Positions 38,249 through 53,600 of a stretch of DNA of 64,000 bases are shown here, one piece after another (positions within the stretch are counted from its first letter, which is position 1; each line of letters opens with the position of its first letter). Source of the stretch: Strigamia acuminata (taxonomy: Eukaryota > Arthropoda > Chilopoda > Geophilomorpha > Linotaeniidae); assembly GCA_949358305.1 (NCBI GenBank), contig OX442315.1:15960427-16024426 (forward strand), in the 5' to 3' direction. The notes beneath the pieces are model-generated. The model worked only from the letters and a program-made list of their open reading frames with translations. It had not been told where the DNA came from and ran no database searches. The position numbers and the translations under genes were made by a program.

Positions 38249-38588
38249 TTCTCTACAATTTTTTAAAGAATAACAAAAAAAAACAAATAAACAAAGAAAA
38301 ATAAAACAAAAAGAAAAATAATAATAATATATATATAGTACTCAAAGCAGCCTCTCAACAGTCAACATAATCACAAAAATGTCCAACATTCTGATGAAAC
38401 GTGATGAAGTAAAAACCAAAAACGAAAAAAAAAAAAACGAAAAAAAAAAAAAAAAAACCAAATACGAGCAACAAAGCTCCACGAAATTGCAACAATTTTT
38501 CATCCATTATTTTTACTTAGATTATTAACTGTTTAATATAAATCAATATATAATAATAATAATAATTATAATTCTATTCTGCTAAACT

Positions 38589-39040
38589 TCATTCGGGCGG
38601 AGGCGGCGGCATCGGGGGCGGCGGGTCCCTCGGCAACGGCGGGGGCCCTAACGACGGCCCGTGATGAAACGTCGAGTGCCCGTCGACCTGCGGCATCGGC
38701 GGGGCCCCGAGCGGCTGGGAGGGGTAAAAACCTCCCATCATTGTATGGTCGAACGGGAAAAACTGTGTGTACGGGTACGGGCCCGCGTTCATCTGTTGGA
38801 ACGAATGTTGTTGTTGTTGCGGCATCGGCATGTTCACCAACGACCGCTGACTCCTCGAGTGGTTTTTCTTGCGGTTGCAATTCTGTTGTTGCGGGTTCAT
38901 ACTGTACTGCGGCGCCGCCATTTTGTTCCTGTGGTGCGACAGCACATTGTTGGCCGAGAGATCGACGGTGGGAAGCAATTTGTGTTGATCGAGTTCTTGT
39001 TGCTGCAAATACGGATTGATGTTCATCAAACTCTGTAGTC

Positions 39041-39081
<41 letters not shown>

Positions 39082-42000
39082 GCCGCCATGTTGTAATACG
39101 ACGTGGCGTCGTCCTCGTCCTTCCTGCTCAGCCTCGTTTCCATCCGCGGCATTTTGGGAGGAGAGTTGGGAGTGAGCGGCGCCTCTGGCTCGCGTTTCCG
39201 CTCGTTTTTCACCTCGTAGCCCGTCTTGGCGGCTTTGGGGAGCTTGATTTTCAGCTTGAGCGCGTCCCCGCCGCCGCCGCCGCCGCTGCTGCTCGCCAGA
39301 GTCGCCACGTCTTTCGGCTGCGGCGCGGTATACATTTGTTTGCTTAGTTTCAGCTTGAGGCTGGTGTCCGGCTTGCTCGCGCCGCCGTTGCTCTCGCCCG
39401 GCGCGTTCAGCCGCTCTTTGGGTATCGTGAGTTTGATGCGCGGGTTGACCATCTGTTGCGCGGCCGCGACGGCCGCGGCGGCGACGGCGGGCGCGTGTTT
39501 CGAGCCTTTCTCGCGGTGTTTGTGTTTCTCCCGTTTCTCGTGCCTGTCCGTCTGCAGTTGGCGCGCCTTGTCGTGTCGCGCGGGGTCCGGCAACGCCTCC
39601 ATCTGCTTCTCCAGCTTGATCGCTTGGCGCACGGCCGTCTGCAGCGTGCTCGACTCGGGCACGGGCAACCGGAGACACTTTGCGTCGAGTTCGTCCTCGG
39701 CTGGGTTCACCGAGGCCTCGTGCTCGGGCAATCGCGGCGATCTGGGCTCGAGAGGGTTCGTTTTGTCGGCCGACGACTCTTTGCCGTTGGGGCACAACTG
39801 ATTGGAAGGATTCGTGTGATTGCTGAGGGTGACGGCGGCGTCCGGCTCTTTTTTATGCCTCATTTTGTCGTGTCTGGCGCCGGCCGTCGGCGAGTTGCTT
39901 TTAAAGTATTTGTTACTGTGCGCCGCCATTTTGTCCACGCGCTCCTTCTCCTTGGTGGCGATGGGCGTTTTCACTTTGTCGGAGCGGTGGTTCTTTTTGG
40001 GCGCCGTCGACGGCTGCGCGACGGCCTTGGGGTCGACGTTGGTCCGCGAGTGGTGGCCGGCGGGGTGCGGCACGGGTTGGGGCTTGACCGGCGGTAAAGT
40101 CTGGTCTTTGAGCGCGGCGCGCTCGCCGGCCGCGAGGTTGTGGTGGTGGTGGCTGAAGGCGGCAGCGTGTTTCATCATGGCTTCGTTTTGTTTCTCGCTG
40201 CGCGCCATTTTCTCGATTGTTGCGATCTCGCTGAAGTCCGAGTGTTTCATGGCGTCGCACGAGTCGCCGGCATCGCCGTGCTTGTCGCTTTTGTGAGGGA
40301 CGATGGGAGAACAGCTTTTTTCTGAGTAGTTGGACGATGAGGATGAGGAGAGGCCAGAAAGTAAACTGTTTCCGACGGCGAGGACGTCGGCTCGTAGGCG
40401 CCGTGATGCACCGCCTTCCTGCTGAGAGTGGAGGGATTAGTTTGAGGTTTTGTAAGTTTGGTTTTTTTGGTCGTACCTTGCCGCATGATGCACTCATTAG
40501 CGTCTTCTTGAGCCGACTGGGACATTTGTCGAGTATTGCGAGAAATTCGGCGGTTAGTTCTGTGGGTTATATTTGGCAATTAATTGTTTTGCTACGTCAG
40601 ATTTCAATTACTACTTTTTAAAAATAAAACCCATAAATTCCGATATTTTGTTTTTAATTAATCAAAATATCGGAATATTCGATAAATTGGAATTTTTAAT
40701 CAAATTAAATCGATAAATTCGAATTTGTAATCAAATTAAATCGATAAATTCGGATTTTTAATCAAATTAAATCGATAAATTCGGATTTTTAATCAAATTA
40801 AATCGATTAATTCGAATTTTTAATCAAATTAAATCGATCAATTCAAATGTTTTTTAAAAAAATTCGAATTTCTAATCAAATTAAATTCCAAAATTCCGAT
40901 ATTCCATTAAACTAAATCTCAAAATTCCAATTTAACCACAAAACCCAAATTTTTACCCCAATTAAATTTAAAAATTCAAATAGTCCAATTAAATTACACC
41001 AAAAAAAAAATGTAAAAAAAAATCGAACATTACCAATCAAATTTGCACGAATAACCAACAAAATCACCAAACCCAAACCCAAACCCAAAAACCAACCCAA
41101 CATTCTCCACTCCCCCAATCAAACCAAAATTAAATTCCCAAACAAACTTATCCCAACACCATCTCTAACCCCCCGTTCATTTTCTACTTTCAACCAATTT
41201 ACCTTTGAGCAGCTCCAACGTGACTGCTTTATCAACATACCAAAACCAATTCTTTCCTTCACTCGAACAAGGAATCTTTAAGAAATAATCACAATTTATT
41301 TCAATTTTCCACCGCAGGAGTGAAAATCAAACCACTTGTACCTCCCAATTGGCCCATTTACATGCCAAATGGATGCAAACGCACGCAACCACCGTGGGTT
41401 TGTACTGAAGACACATGGTAGTTAAGTGAAGGCTACAAAAACAAACAAAAAACCACAAAATCAACGCCTAAATCCTCCAAAAACCAACTCAAAATACCCA
41501 CCTGGTTGTCGCCATGATATACGATGTCTGTGCAAGGTCTTTACTGGCTGCAAAACACAAAAATTCGCTCAATTAGCAACAAATTTTCCTCAGCAAAATC
41601 AATACCGCACCTCGAACCAACTGACAACACTTGACTATGTGTGTGTGGGGGTGATCAATGGCCACGTCAAAGCCTTCAACACAGAAATGTTTAGCATAAA
41701 AGTCGACAAGTTTCCACCCTTTTAATTTACCTAACGTTTGAAGCATTACATTTTCATTCATAACAAGTTGCTGAGCTTGTTCCAAATAAGCCTAGGCATT
41801 TAAACAACAATAAATCTCCTCCGTGTAAAGCAAAATATCAATTATATCTTAACCGTACTTCGCTACTGTCTACGGGCGCCGAGCCGTACAAACACATTTG
41901 GCCAACTTTAATCACGTGTTCCAACTTTCTCGGCTGCTCTTCCACTTTAGCAGCTAGGAATAAAGCGCACGTCGCGATTGCCTGCAATAAATACAAGAAA

Positions 42001-42581
42001 AATGTAAAAATTTATTCAAAAAAGATTATTTTTTTTTTTTAATTTAGAAAGAATTACGTACATTACGATGAAATCTCGAAAACGGATGGAACATATAGAA
42101 TCGATGCATGTAAACAATTGCTGTGTTTATGCATAGTTGATTTCTATTTCAACAAATCAAGGAATTTTTCTTTTTTTGATTTTGTAATTTTTTTTTAAAT
42201 CAACAACTGCAAGTGTTAAAATAGGCCTAACGGTTAAAGTCGCCCAAATAGCGGTTTTATCGCCTTTATACACGTAATCACATATCGAATTAAAGTGCGC
42301 AACATTCTGGAGATTATTTTTGATGATATTTATAGAGGGAAATGGGTTTCGGAGCGTTTTTAAAGCGGAAAAACACACAACGTACAAGAGGTAACACTAA
42401 GTCACGACCGAGGGGCCGCATAAACAAAAGGATACACTGGTAGCCGTATTCCCATATCCTGTATAAAATTAGCCGCCTGTTGCCTGTACGATAATTCTTT
42501 ATCCGCATCGATACCTGCTTTGCGACTAACTGTGTTTTGTAGCTCATCTTTAGGGAAATACCATCGTTCTTCCTTAGCCAT
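38589..42581 (-). CDS. CycT: Cyclin T, regulatory subunit of P-TEFb
   Basis: Partner of Cdk9 in P-TEFb, which releases paused RNA polymerase II in the nucleus. Exons (minus strand): 42581-42436, 42143-42062, 41981-41859, 41791-41731, 41673-41611, 41547-41502, 41432-41342, 41275-41203, 40559-40477, 40421-38589; 866 aa. Seen: cyclin boxes about 7-250 with [65 protein letters not shown] and [15 protein letters not shown], all close to vertebrate cyclin T. The last exon (611 codons, no introns) encodes a low-complexity tail: a His-rich [13 protein letters not shown] region, Lys-rich KLKLKLSKQ, a 12-Gln run near 705, and a proline-rich end like that of CCNT1. An in-frame TAA stands directly before the ATG. 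The acceptor of exon 10 may also be 3 nt later (start 40418). It diverges from KANSL2. Confidence 0.95.
39043..39080 (-). repeat. CAG-type microsatellite coding polyglutamine in CycT
   Basis: Uninterrupted CTG/CAG triplets encode about 12 glutamines in the CycT tail. Length is likely to vary between individuals. Confidence 0.9.
40640..40905. repeat. Minisatellite, 31-bp unit
   Basis: About seven copies of AATCAAATTAAATCGATAAA-type units with TTCGGATTTTT, in the CycT intron between exons 8 and 9. Confidence 0.9.
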
Positions 42582-43669
42582 TTACACACCAATACAGAGG
42601 CGACACTAGACATTACACGAACCGGATCTTTCGGATTTTCATCGTTTTTTCGGAAATAAGCTTGAAAAAAATAAATAAATGTTTAATTTCGGGTGGAAAA
42701 ATCGAAGAATTAATTTCTGGATGTGTAAATTTGATTTTAGTATTTAAAAATAAAAATATTGTGATTAATTTCTACCAATCGGGTTGAGGATAGCGCTGAC
42801 CTGGTTTCAAATGACGTCATTTTGAAGCGGGTTATCATCGCTATGCTACGCTGCTGCGGGCGCCAATTTTGCGACCAAGGTCATGGCAAACACGTTGCAG
42901 CCGGTGACAATAAACTCTGAGCCCGTGCTGTCGGTTGCAGTTGTGTTTGCTCGTTTAATGTGGATGATCACGTGAGAAATGCTGCGCAATGCAGTCATAC
43001 ATTATAATAAATAAATAAACAACGTTTGTTTAAATTGCGGGTTTCCCCCATGGTTAGTCACCATGCTTGTAGCGTAGCGGTGCTGTGATTGGTCGGATGG
43101 ATCGCACGTGTTAAATTGTCTTCTTGTAATTAATCACACACGTTTGGACGTAGGGCATCACCGGTCAAGGACTTTCGTTGACTTTTTGTCACAGAAGTCA
43201 AATATATTAAATAAATAAATTCAATGAACATGGCGCGAGTTTTAAATTTAAAAAAAATAAAATAAAATAAAAATCAACAATAGAAATCAACAGAAATCGA
43301 TTTATTTTTTAAATCACTCGTTTTTTTTTACTTCTTTTTTTGTCCGATTTATTTTTTATTTTATTCTAAACAGATTAAAGAAAATCTACAGCTGGGAAAA
43401 ATGGATTTTTATTTTTATTTTTATAGCTTGTCCTTCAGCGCCATTGATGCCGGATGTTGTTGCCGACTGGTGGAGAACACCAAAACCACGAATAAAATTG
43501 TCCCTGAGCCGCCATTTTTTTCCACATCCGCAGACAAAACAATAAGAAATAACACGATTTAATAATAGAATTCGACTCGTTTTACTGGCTCCACATCGAG
43601 TATGTATAAAAAAAACGTTTAATAGATTATTAAATACTAATTTCAACACTATTTTTAGGCGACAGCGGT
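42582..43669. promoter_or_regulatory. Shared upstream region of CycT and KANSL2
   Basis: The two start codons are 1.09 kb apart and diverge. A GC-richer core (42790-43190), with TGACGTCA-like and CACGTG sites, is a plausible bidirectional promoter. A good acceptor (ATTTTTAG before 43660) suggests KANSL2 has an upstream leader or first coding exon here. Confidence 0.45.
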
Positions 43670-46064
43670 ATGGAAATGGATGACAATTTGTGTTCGTTTA
43701 CGGCGCGGGTGTGTCTTCAAAATAAACTCGATGGATATGGTTTTTGTATTCGACACATTCTCGAAGATAAAACTGCACCGTATAAGCAGTGTAATTACGT
43801 TTATCCGAAAAACGGCAAGAGATGTCCGAACGCAGCAGCCAAAGGCGACAAAAAAGACGGGTAAAATGCCCAAAACGAAGTGAATTAACCGAAATTATCG
43901 CATTTTTTAAAGGAATTTCTGTAAATTTTCGTGCAGAACGTATTGTGAAGATCATAAAAGGAAGGCAGCTTTGTTTCGATTGAAGTTATCGAGGAAATAC
44001 CGACCAATAGAGACTCCCGAGACGTTGTTGGAGGAATTGGAGTATTTTGCGAGCGAAGAAAACAAAAGTTTGGCCGATTCGAAGACAAACGACACAACTT
44101 CGCACGATATTTCCAGCTTTGGTTTGCCCGCTATTGCTAGTTACACTCAAGGTGGTCGGGGAAGTTTGTTATTAATTGTTGGAGAAATTTTTAACATTGG
44201 TTTTTACTTTAATAGAATTGTTTAGTGATCCTGAAAGTGAGCAGGAATATCCTGTTGTCGGTCAGTCGTGGGTTGATGATGCAGATAGTGATGCTGATAG
44301 TATTGACACCGAACAAGAAGATCCTTTAAAGTATATGGAGGAGGGTTGCCAGGTGTCTAATTTATATGGGATGTGTGCGTTATTTTAATGGTTTATTTTC
44401 TGTTTTGGAGTAAATAACACTAAATATGAATAATTTTCACTACATAAATTACATTTTATTAGGTAACTTTACATTTTTAGGTGAATATTTAATATTTTAT
44501 GTAAAAATTGCATTTTATAACGTAAAAATTGCATTTTTTTACTTAAAAATTTTTTTAGCGTAAAAATTGCATTTTTTAACGTAAAAATTGCATTTTTTAA
44601 CGTAAAAATTGTATTTTGTAACGTAAAAATTGCATTTTTTAACGCAAAAATTGCATTTTTTAACGTAAAAATTGCATTTTGTAGCGTAAAAATTGCATTT
44701 TGTAACGTAAAAATTGCATTTTGTAACGTAAAAATTTTATATTTTAGCGTGAAAATTGCAATATTAGATACTACGTCTGACCCAAATTACAAAACCTGAA
44801 ATCTGGCAATCCTAACAGTAAATTAAAATAAAAATTCAACTGACATTTGTTCCTTTTCCAGACACGCGGGCATTTACACGGCTGAAGAAGCCGCTCTCAT
44901 AACAAGAGACAAATTGATCCGGCTTCAATCACTTTACATCGAGCAATTCAAACGACTGCAACACGAACTAAAGGAAAAAAGGAGGAAACATTTGAATGCA
45001 CTAAAACACGAAAAAGAAACCATGGGTATTTGAATTAATAAAGCAATGAAACAACAATGAAATAAATTGAAACTGACATTCCAGGAAGTGTTCATGAAAC
45101 TCCACGCGACACGCAAGAAGCCATCAGGCATTATAAACGACTCAAGGCTGCAACTCGCTACCACAAACGGCACGGAAACGAATTGATTTTACATTGGAGA
45201 GAGAAGGAGAAAAGAATGGCTATTTCGGACAATATTCCTTCAAATAAAATTACCAATCATCCTCAGTGCCTGTACGAAAACTGTTCTCAGAGGACGTTAC
45301 CGTTTAGTAAACATTGTGTTCAACGTGAGTTTGGAAATATCAATTGGTTAAATCAATTTTTTGCCAATTAAAAATGGAAATTCGTGTCCCGGAAGTCTCG
45401 TGTTTGTGGACAAATATCAATTTTTACTCAAAATTAAAGATTTTTAGACCAAAATTATGTAAATTTTTGGTCAAATGTCCAAAAAATCTTCTTTTACGTA
45501 CATTTTTTGATTATTTGGTGTTTTTAAAGTGGTTAAACCAATTTTTGCCAATTTTAAATGGTAATTAGTGTGAAAAAATGAAGTTTTAGTCCAAATTTAT
45601 GCAGATTTCAGGTCGAATGTCCAAAAATTCGTTTTTTACGTTGGTTTTGTTGTTTTTTTGGTCGATTTTTGCATCCAATTTTGATATTTATTTAATTATT
45701 TTGTTTATTTTAATTCGCAGACATTCTTTCCGATCCATATCAAGTTCTTTTTCGACCTTGTGACGCATCACCCGACTGCAGTAAACCCGTTTTGCACATC
45801 CTCGAAGGCCCGTCATGTCCGCTCCATTCGACCCTACCTCCGCCAATCACCGTCGACACAAGCCCCATTGTGGAAGAGACGATAAATGTCGTGTCGGACG
45901 AACCCGAATCGAACAACCGAGCGATAGACGAGCAAAAATCGCCGCAAATTAAGATGGAAACAAACAATTTGGGCCAAGACGAAGATATTTCACTTCCTTC
46001 GTGTTCCGAACCAGTGCAGGAAGAGGTGGAAGTGATATCTCCCAAAAAATCGAATTTATTGTAA
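43670..46064 (+). CDS. KANSL2: KANSL2, NSL complex subunit (double C3H-type zinc finger)
   Basis: Nuclear subunit of the MOF/KAT8-containing NSL histone acetyltransferase complex. Exons: 43670-43860, 43937-44151, 44216-44330, 44862-45025, 45085-45324, 45721-46064; 422 aa from this ATG. Seen: first zinc-binding repeat about 8-75 ([42 protein letters not shown]); the diagnostic [19 protein letters not shown], then [20 protein letters not shown] in a coiled helical stretch; second zinc repeat about 286-345 ([29 protein letters not shown]); an acidic tail. These follow human KANSL2 in order, better than the related INO80D. An acceptor lies directly before the first ATG, so the true start may be in an upstream exon. 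A poly(A) signal lies at 46100. Confidence 0.93.
44480..44760. repeat. Minisatellite, about 21-bp unit
   Basis: About a dozen copies of AACGTAAAAATTGCATTTT(T/G)T, in the KANSL2 intron between exons 3 and 4. Confidence 0.9.
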
Positions 46065-46099
46065 ACAAAATAACTCGTGTTTCTTTTTTGTATAGAATG

Positions 46100-46105
46100 A
46101 ATAAA
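46100..46105 (+). terminator. Poly(A) signal of KANSL2
   Basis: AATAAA 36 nt after the stop codon. Confidence 0.6.
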
Positions 46106-46354
46106 TTTATATAACATTTCCTCGCTTTTTTATGCAAGAATTGTGTGGGAAAATGCAATGCGTGTGTACACAGTGTTTACTGATTAGATACAAAATTAAG
46201 TTAGAGATATGGTGCGATCAAAGTAAGGAGGGGATATCTAGCGTTGCCTGCATCAGGTATGTGATGTAATTACATTGGAAAAATTGAAGAAACAATCAAC
46301 AAAAGATGAGGTTTAATTCGAAAAAGAAAACAAATATGGGGGACTATGCGTGTT

Positions 46355-46418
46355 CTAGTACAGTTGTGAGGAGCATTTCCGGGTTTGTGAAGTCACATTT
46401 TAACCACAACTGTACTGG
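46355..46418. repeat. 64-bp hairpin repeat (family C, copy 1)
   Basis: CTAGTACAGTTGTG and CCACAACTGTACTGG are inverted copies around a loop of about 35 nt, followed by (A/G)ATTGG. A close relative occurs at 59171-59233, also just after a gene. Confidence 0.65.
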
Positions 46419-47011
46419 AATTGGGATCCCCTAACCCCATGTTTTGCGGTGTGGTCGAGGAAATGCCGGTTTGTCTGATTTTCTTCAATTTTTTTTACTG
46501 GTTTAAGGTTTTTTTTTTAAAAAATAATTTTCTTTGCTTGAGATTTATAAATTGTGAAATTTAATTAGTATATTTATTTTCAAAATTCCAAGAAAATTGT
46601 GAGTGAAATTGTGTAAATAGTGCGCGACCTTGTCCTTGTTTTTATTTTTTATTACAAGATCGAGCCGAAGTGCGTTGAATTTGGTTTAAATTAAGAAATT
46701 GGAAGCTATTACACTTGCATAACCACTATATGATAACGAATTTGTATCATCATCATTAAATTTAATCAAAAATTCAATACGTGCCAAACTTATGCAATAA
46801 AATAAACGGGGAAATTTGGATTTTTAATAGGACTGACTAGACGCGAACAGCCACAGGAGTTGACTAAACGGTGCCAAGGAAAATTCCTTTTTCGCATGAA
46901 AAAATAATTAGAGTTAATTATTTCCGTGTTAAATATAATCGGGAATTTTTCCTTATTTCCTCGTGTATTCTATACTACGCTCCGCACGTTGAGTATTGTT
47001 CATTTTCGAAC

Positions 47012-50073
<3,062 letters not shown>

Positions 50074-50691
50074 ACCATTTAAATAAAATAAAAATAAAAA
50101 ATAATAATAATATTAATTAATAATAATATATGTGTGAATAATCACATTTTATATTTTACAATACTTTTATTTGTATAAATTAAATTAAATGAATTAAATT
50201 CACGTACACAATTCATTTTACTCATTCATTTATTTATTGATTCATTTATTTCTTTCGGTTGTCTGGAAGCTGCGTAACTGTTGATGGGTGGGTGGGACTG
50301 CCTGGCGACTGTGTGGCGTCTGGCTCTACTCTAATGACGAGTGACACGTGATCCGCAAACATACGTTTCCGGGCGTTTAGGGACGCGTGTTGCCCTCTTA
50401 TTAGCGGGTTATTGATGACATGTACTCGACAGTCCCCACTCACCTCCCGTTCGAACATCACGGTGTCGTTTCACACTTAAAACACACGTTTTAAATTAAG
50501 CCTATATATTTTTATCGTCTCAACGTTCACATTTATCGTCTCGCTCTATATTTCTCCATCAAAGTTCCTCTGATTGGCTGTTGGTGACGCGCTCTTGCAT
50601 TTCATTGGCTGTTGTCGCATCCCGCCTCGCTGGGAGAGACTTGATGGCAATGGCCTATGATGGGGTTTATTGGGTTATTATGTGGGGATAA
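50074..50691. other. Convergent 3' gap between uridine phosphorylase and Nedx
   Basis: AT-rich microsatellite-like DNA to about 50260, then GC-richer DNA that probably contains the Nedx 3' UTR. A 71-codon minus-strand frame at 50246-50461 matches nothing I recognise. A minus-strand AATAAA lies at 50671-50666. Confidence 0.4.
50082..50087 (+). terminator. Poly(A) signal of uridine phosphorylase
   Basis: AATAAA immediately after the stop codon, followed by more AATAAA copies. Confidence 0.5.
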
Positions 50692-53600
50692 TCACGCCGG
50701 GTGCGAATTATTGAGTGAATGAGAATGTGTTGGGGGGTAAGGAGCCATGGGCATGGTGATGGGGGTTGGGTGTATGCAAGGCATGTGTGTTAAGGGGTAA
50801 TTCGGGTGCTGCTGTTGCTGCTGTTGTTGTTGTTGTTGTTGCTGGGCTGTGGCGTAGTTGAAGAGCCACAAGCGGTCGCCGATGTACATGGGTCGGTGCG
50901 GCGTGTACATGCCGATGGATGAGTAGTATTGTTGGGCCATCACTTCGAGATCGTTGGTGTATTTTCGCTTCCATTTGGTGCGGCGGTTTTGGAACCAAAT
51001 TTTAATCTGGAATGGAATTAACATATGTGTTAAGTGATTCGTGTGTATGGGATGGGGTGTGCATACAGTTCCATCCTAAGCTTACCTACAACTAAGTAGT
51101 AATAAACAGTGCTATTTTAACGTGTAAGGCGAACCCCGCGATTGTCGGATCTAAAAGGGCCCGTTTATATACTCTTATATACCAATCGCTGCAAGTTTTA
51201 GTCTTTTGATGCATTTTTTTCACACGAAAATGCATTTTTTTACATATGAAAATGCACTATTTCACTGGAAAATGCATTATTTCATCGGAAAAATACATTA
51301 TTTCCTCGGAAAAATGCACTATTTCATCAGAAAATGCGTAGTTTTACGTAAAAATGCGTAGTTTTACGTAAAAATGCGTAGTTTTACGTAAAAATGCGTA
51401 GTTTTACGTAAAAATGCGTAGTTTTACGTAAAAATGCGTAGTTTTACGTAAAAATGCGTAGTTTTACGTAAAAATGCAATTTTTGCAGCTCAAAGCAAGC
51501 GGAAACTTGTTAAACAAGTTAAAAATCTAACACCAAACAACATCATTTGGTATTTTTAGTTTTAGTTTTTGAATTCAAGAAGTAATTTAGCTGCAGCCCA
51601 CAGTGAAATCAGATGCTTTTTTGGACAAAAAACACACATTTTTGGACAAAACATGCACTTTTAGACTAAAATCATGCACTTTTAGACTACAAACATGCAC
51701 TTTTAGACTATAAACATGCACTTTTAGGCAATAAACATGCATTTTTAGACAAAAAACATGAATTTTATGTGAAAAAATGCACTTCATATGGTGGCCCTTT
51801 ATAGAATCGAGTCCTATCCACAATAATATAAAACAAAACTTACTTGAGTCTCCGTTAACTTGAGCGATTTAGACAGCAACAATCTCTTGGACACCGACAA
51901 GTATTTATTCCTCTCGAACTCAGACTCGAGCGCCTTAATTTGCGCCGCCGTAAACGCCGTTCTGGGTCTCTTCTTCCTCTCGTCTTTTCCTCTGTTATTA
52001 TCGTCTGAAACCGTCACAAACAAGCAAATCAAATCAAACTCACATTCTCACTCCATATCATCCCCAACTCCACCTCCATCGTCTCGAATTCCTCTTTCTA
52101 ATCTCAAGTTTGTCTAAGGGAATCAGCGTCACTTTTTTGGTCAACTCAAATGACCAAAAGAACCCCAACCTCGCGCGGGGGGTCGCGTTCTTGCAATTTA
52201 CTCGATTTCTCCGCGTTTCTTAATGATGTCTCTCGGGGTGTGGGGTGATGGGTCTGTCGGAATGTGGGGGATGAGGCGATAAATATGAAGCGAAAACAAG
52301 TCCCTTTGGCCTCATCTATCATCGAGTTAAATTAAATATTTGCGCTTCTGGTTTGTCGCTATTTTGCGAGCCTCATTATCTGCATTTGCGCTCGCACTTA
52401 ATCATTCGCTTTGTGGTTTGTTTTTGCGGTTTTTTTTCGGGTTTTAACTTATGGGGGAAATGTTTGCCAACAATTCGTGTCTTAATTTTAGTTGGCTCGC
52501 GCTTTCGAGTGTAAATTCGAGTTTTGTTTGTTCAAAGGTTTATCTGATTCGGGTGGATTAATTTAGCAATAAAAGGGACATAAGTTTGGTTTTAATGTTT
52601 GTGTGGTTGTATGTGGGGTAAATGATTTTTTTTTTTTAATTATAGAAGTTGTGTGTTTGGGATTGGTAATTGGTGGTGGTGAATAGAATATAAGATTGGT
52701 TATTTAAGGGAGGTTTGAGAGATGGAAATTTGGAAGTGAATGGTAAAATTTGTGCGGTTAAACGGGAGTGTTTGAGTGAATCAATTGATTAATTTGTAAA
52801 TTTGATTCAATAAATTGATTAATTTGTAAATTTGATTCAATAAATTGATTAATTTGTAATTTTGATTCAGTAAATTGATAACTTTGCAAATTTAGACCAA
52901 AAAGTCAATTTTCTTTGTGTAAATTTGAACCAAAAAGTTAATTTTCTTTGCATAAATTTGAACCAAAAAGTTAATTTTCTTTGCAAATTTAAACCAAAAA
53001 GTCGTCTTTTTACAAATTTAGACCAAAAAGTCAATTCTTTTTACAAATTTAGACCAAAAAGTCAATTTTCTTTGCCAATTTAAACCAAAAAGTTAACTTT
53101 CTTTGCAAATTTGGACCAAAAAATGAATCTTCTTTGCAAATTTAAACCAAAAAATGAATTTTCTTTGCAAATTTAAACCAAAAAATGAATTTTCTTTGCA
53201 AATTTAAACCAAAAAATGAATTTTCTTTGCAAATTTAAACCACAAAATGAATTTTCTTTGCAAATTTAAACCAAAAAATGAATTTTCTTTGCAAATTTAA
53301 ACCAAAAAATGAATTTTCTTTGCAAATTTAAACCAAAAAATAAATTTTCTTTGCAAATTTAAACCACAAAATGAATTTTCTTTGCAAATTTAAACCAAAA
53401 AATAAATTTTCTTTGCAAATTTAAACCAAAAATGAATTTTCTTTGCAAATTTAAACCAAAAAATGAATTTTCTTTGCAAATTTAAACCAAAAAATGAATT
53501 TTTTTTGCAAATTTAAACCAAAAAGCCAATTCTTTTTACAAATTCAACCCCAAAAAATATATCTTTTACAAATTTTGTCGAAAAACTAACCTAACGAAAA

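Larger units (their letters stand above)
46065..47011. other. Gap between KANSL2 and uridine phosphorylase
   Basis: No gene seen. It contains the KANSL2 3' UTR, a 64-bp hairpin element (46355-46418) and the uridine phosphorylase promoter. Confidence 0.5.

Noticed and set aside
38566-39795. 409-codon minus-strand frame rich in Arg, Gln and Ala
   Set aside because: It lies in another frame of the large cyclin T exon. The cyclin T frame continues from the cyclin box in correct splice phase and ends like known cyclin T tails.
50246-50461. 71-codon minus-strand frame downstream of Nedx
   Set aside because: No similarity recognised, no splice signals linking it to Nedx in phase after its stop, and composition typical of a 3' UTR.
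51331-51470. Regular repeats that look like a CRISPR array
   Set aside because: The units are directly adjacent with no unique spacers, in an intron of an animal gene. It is a minisatellite.
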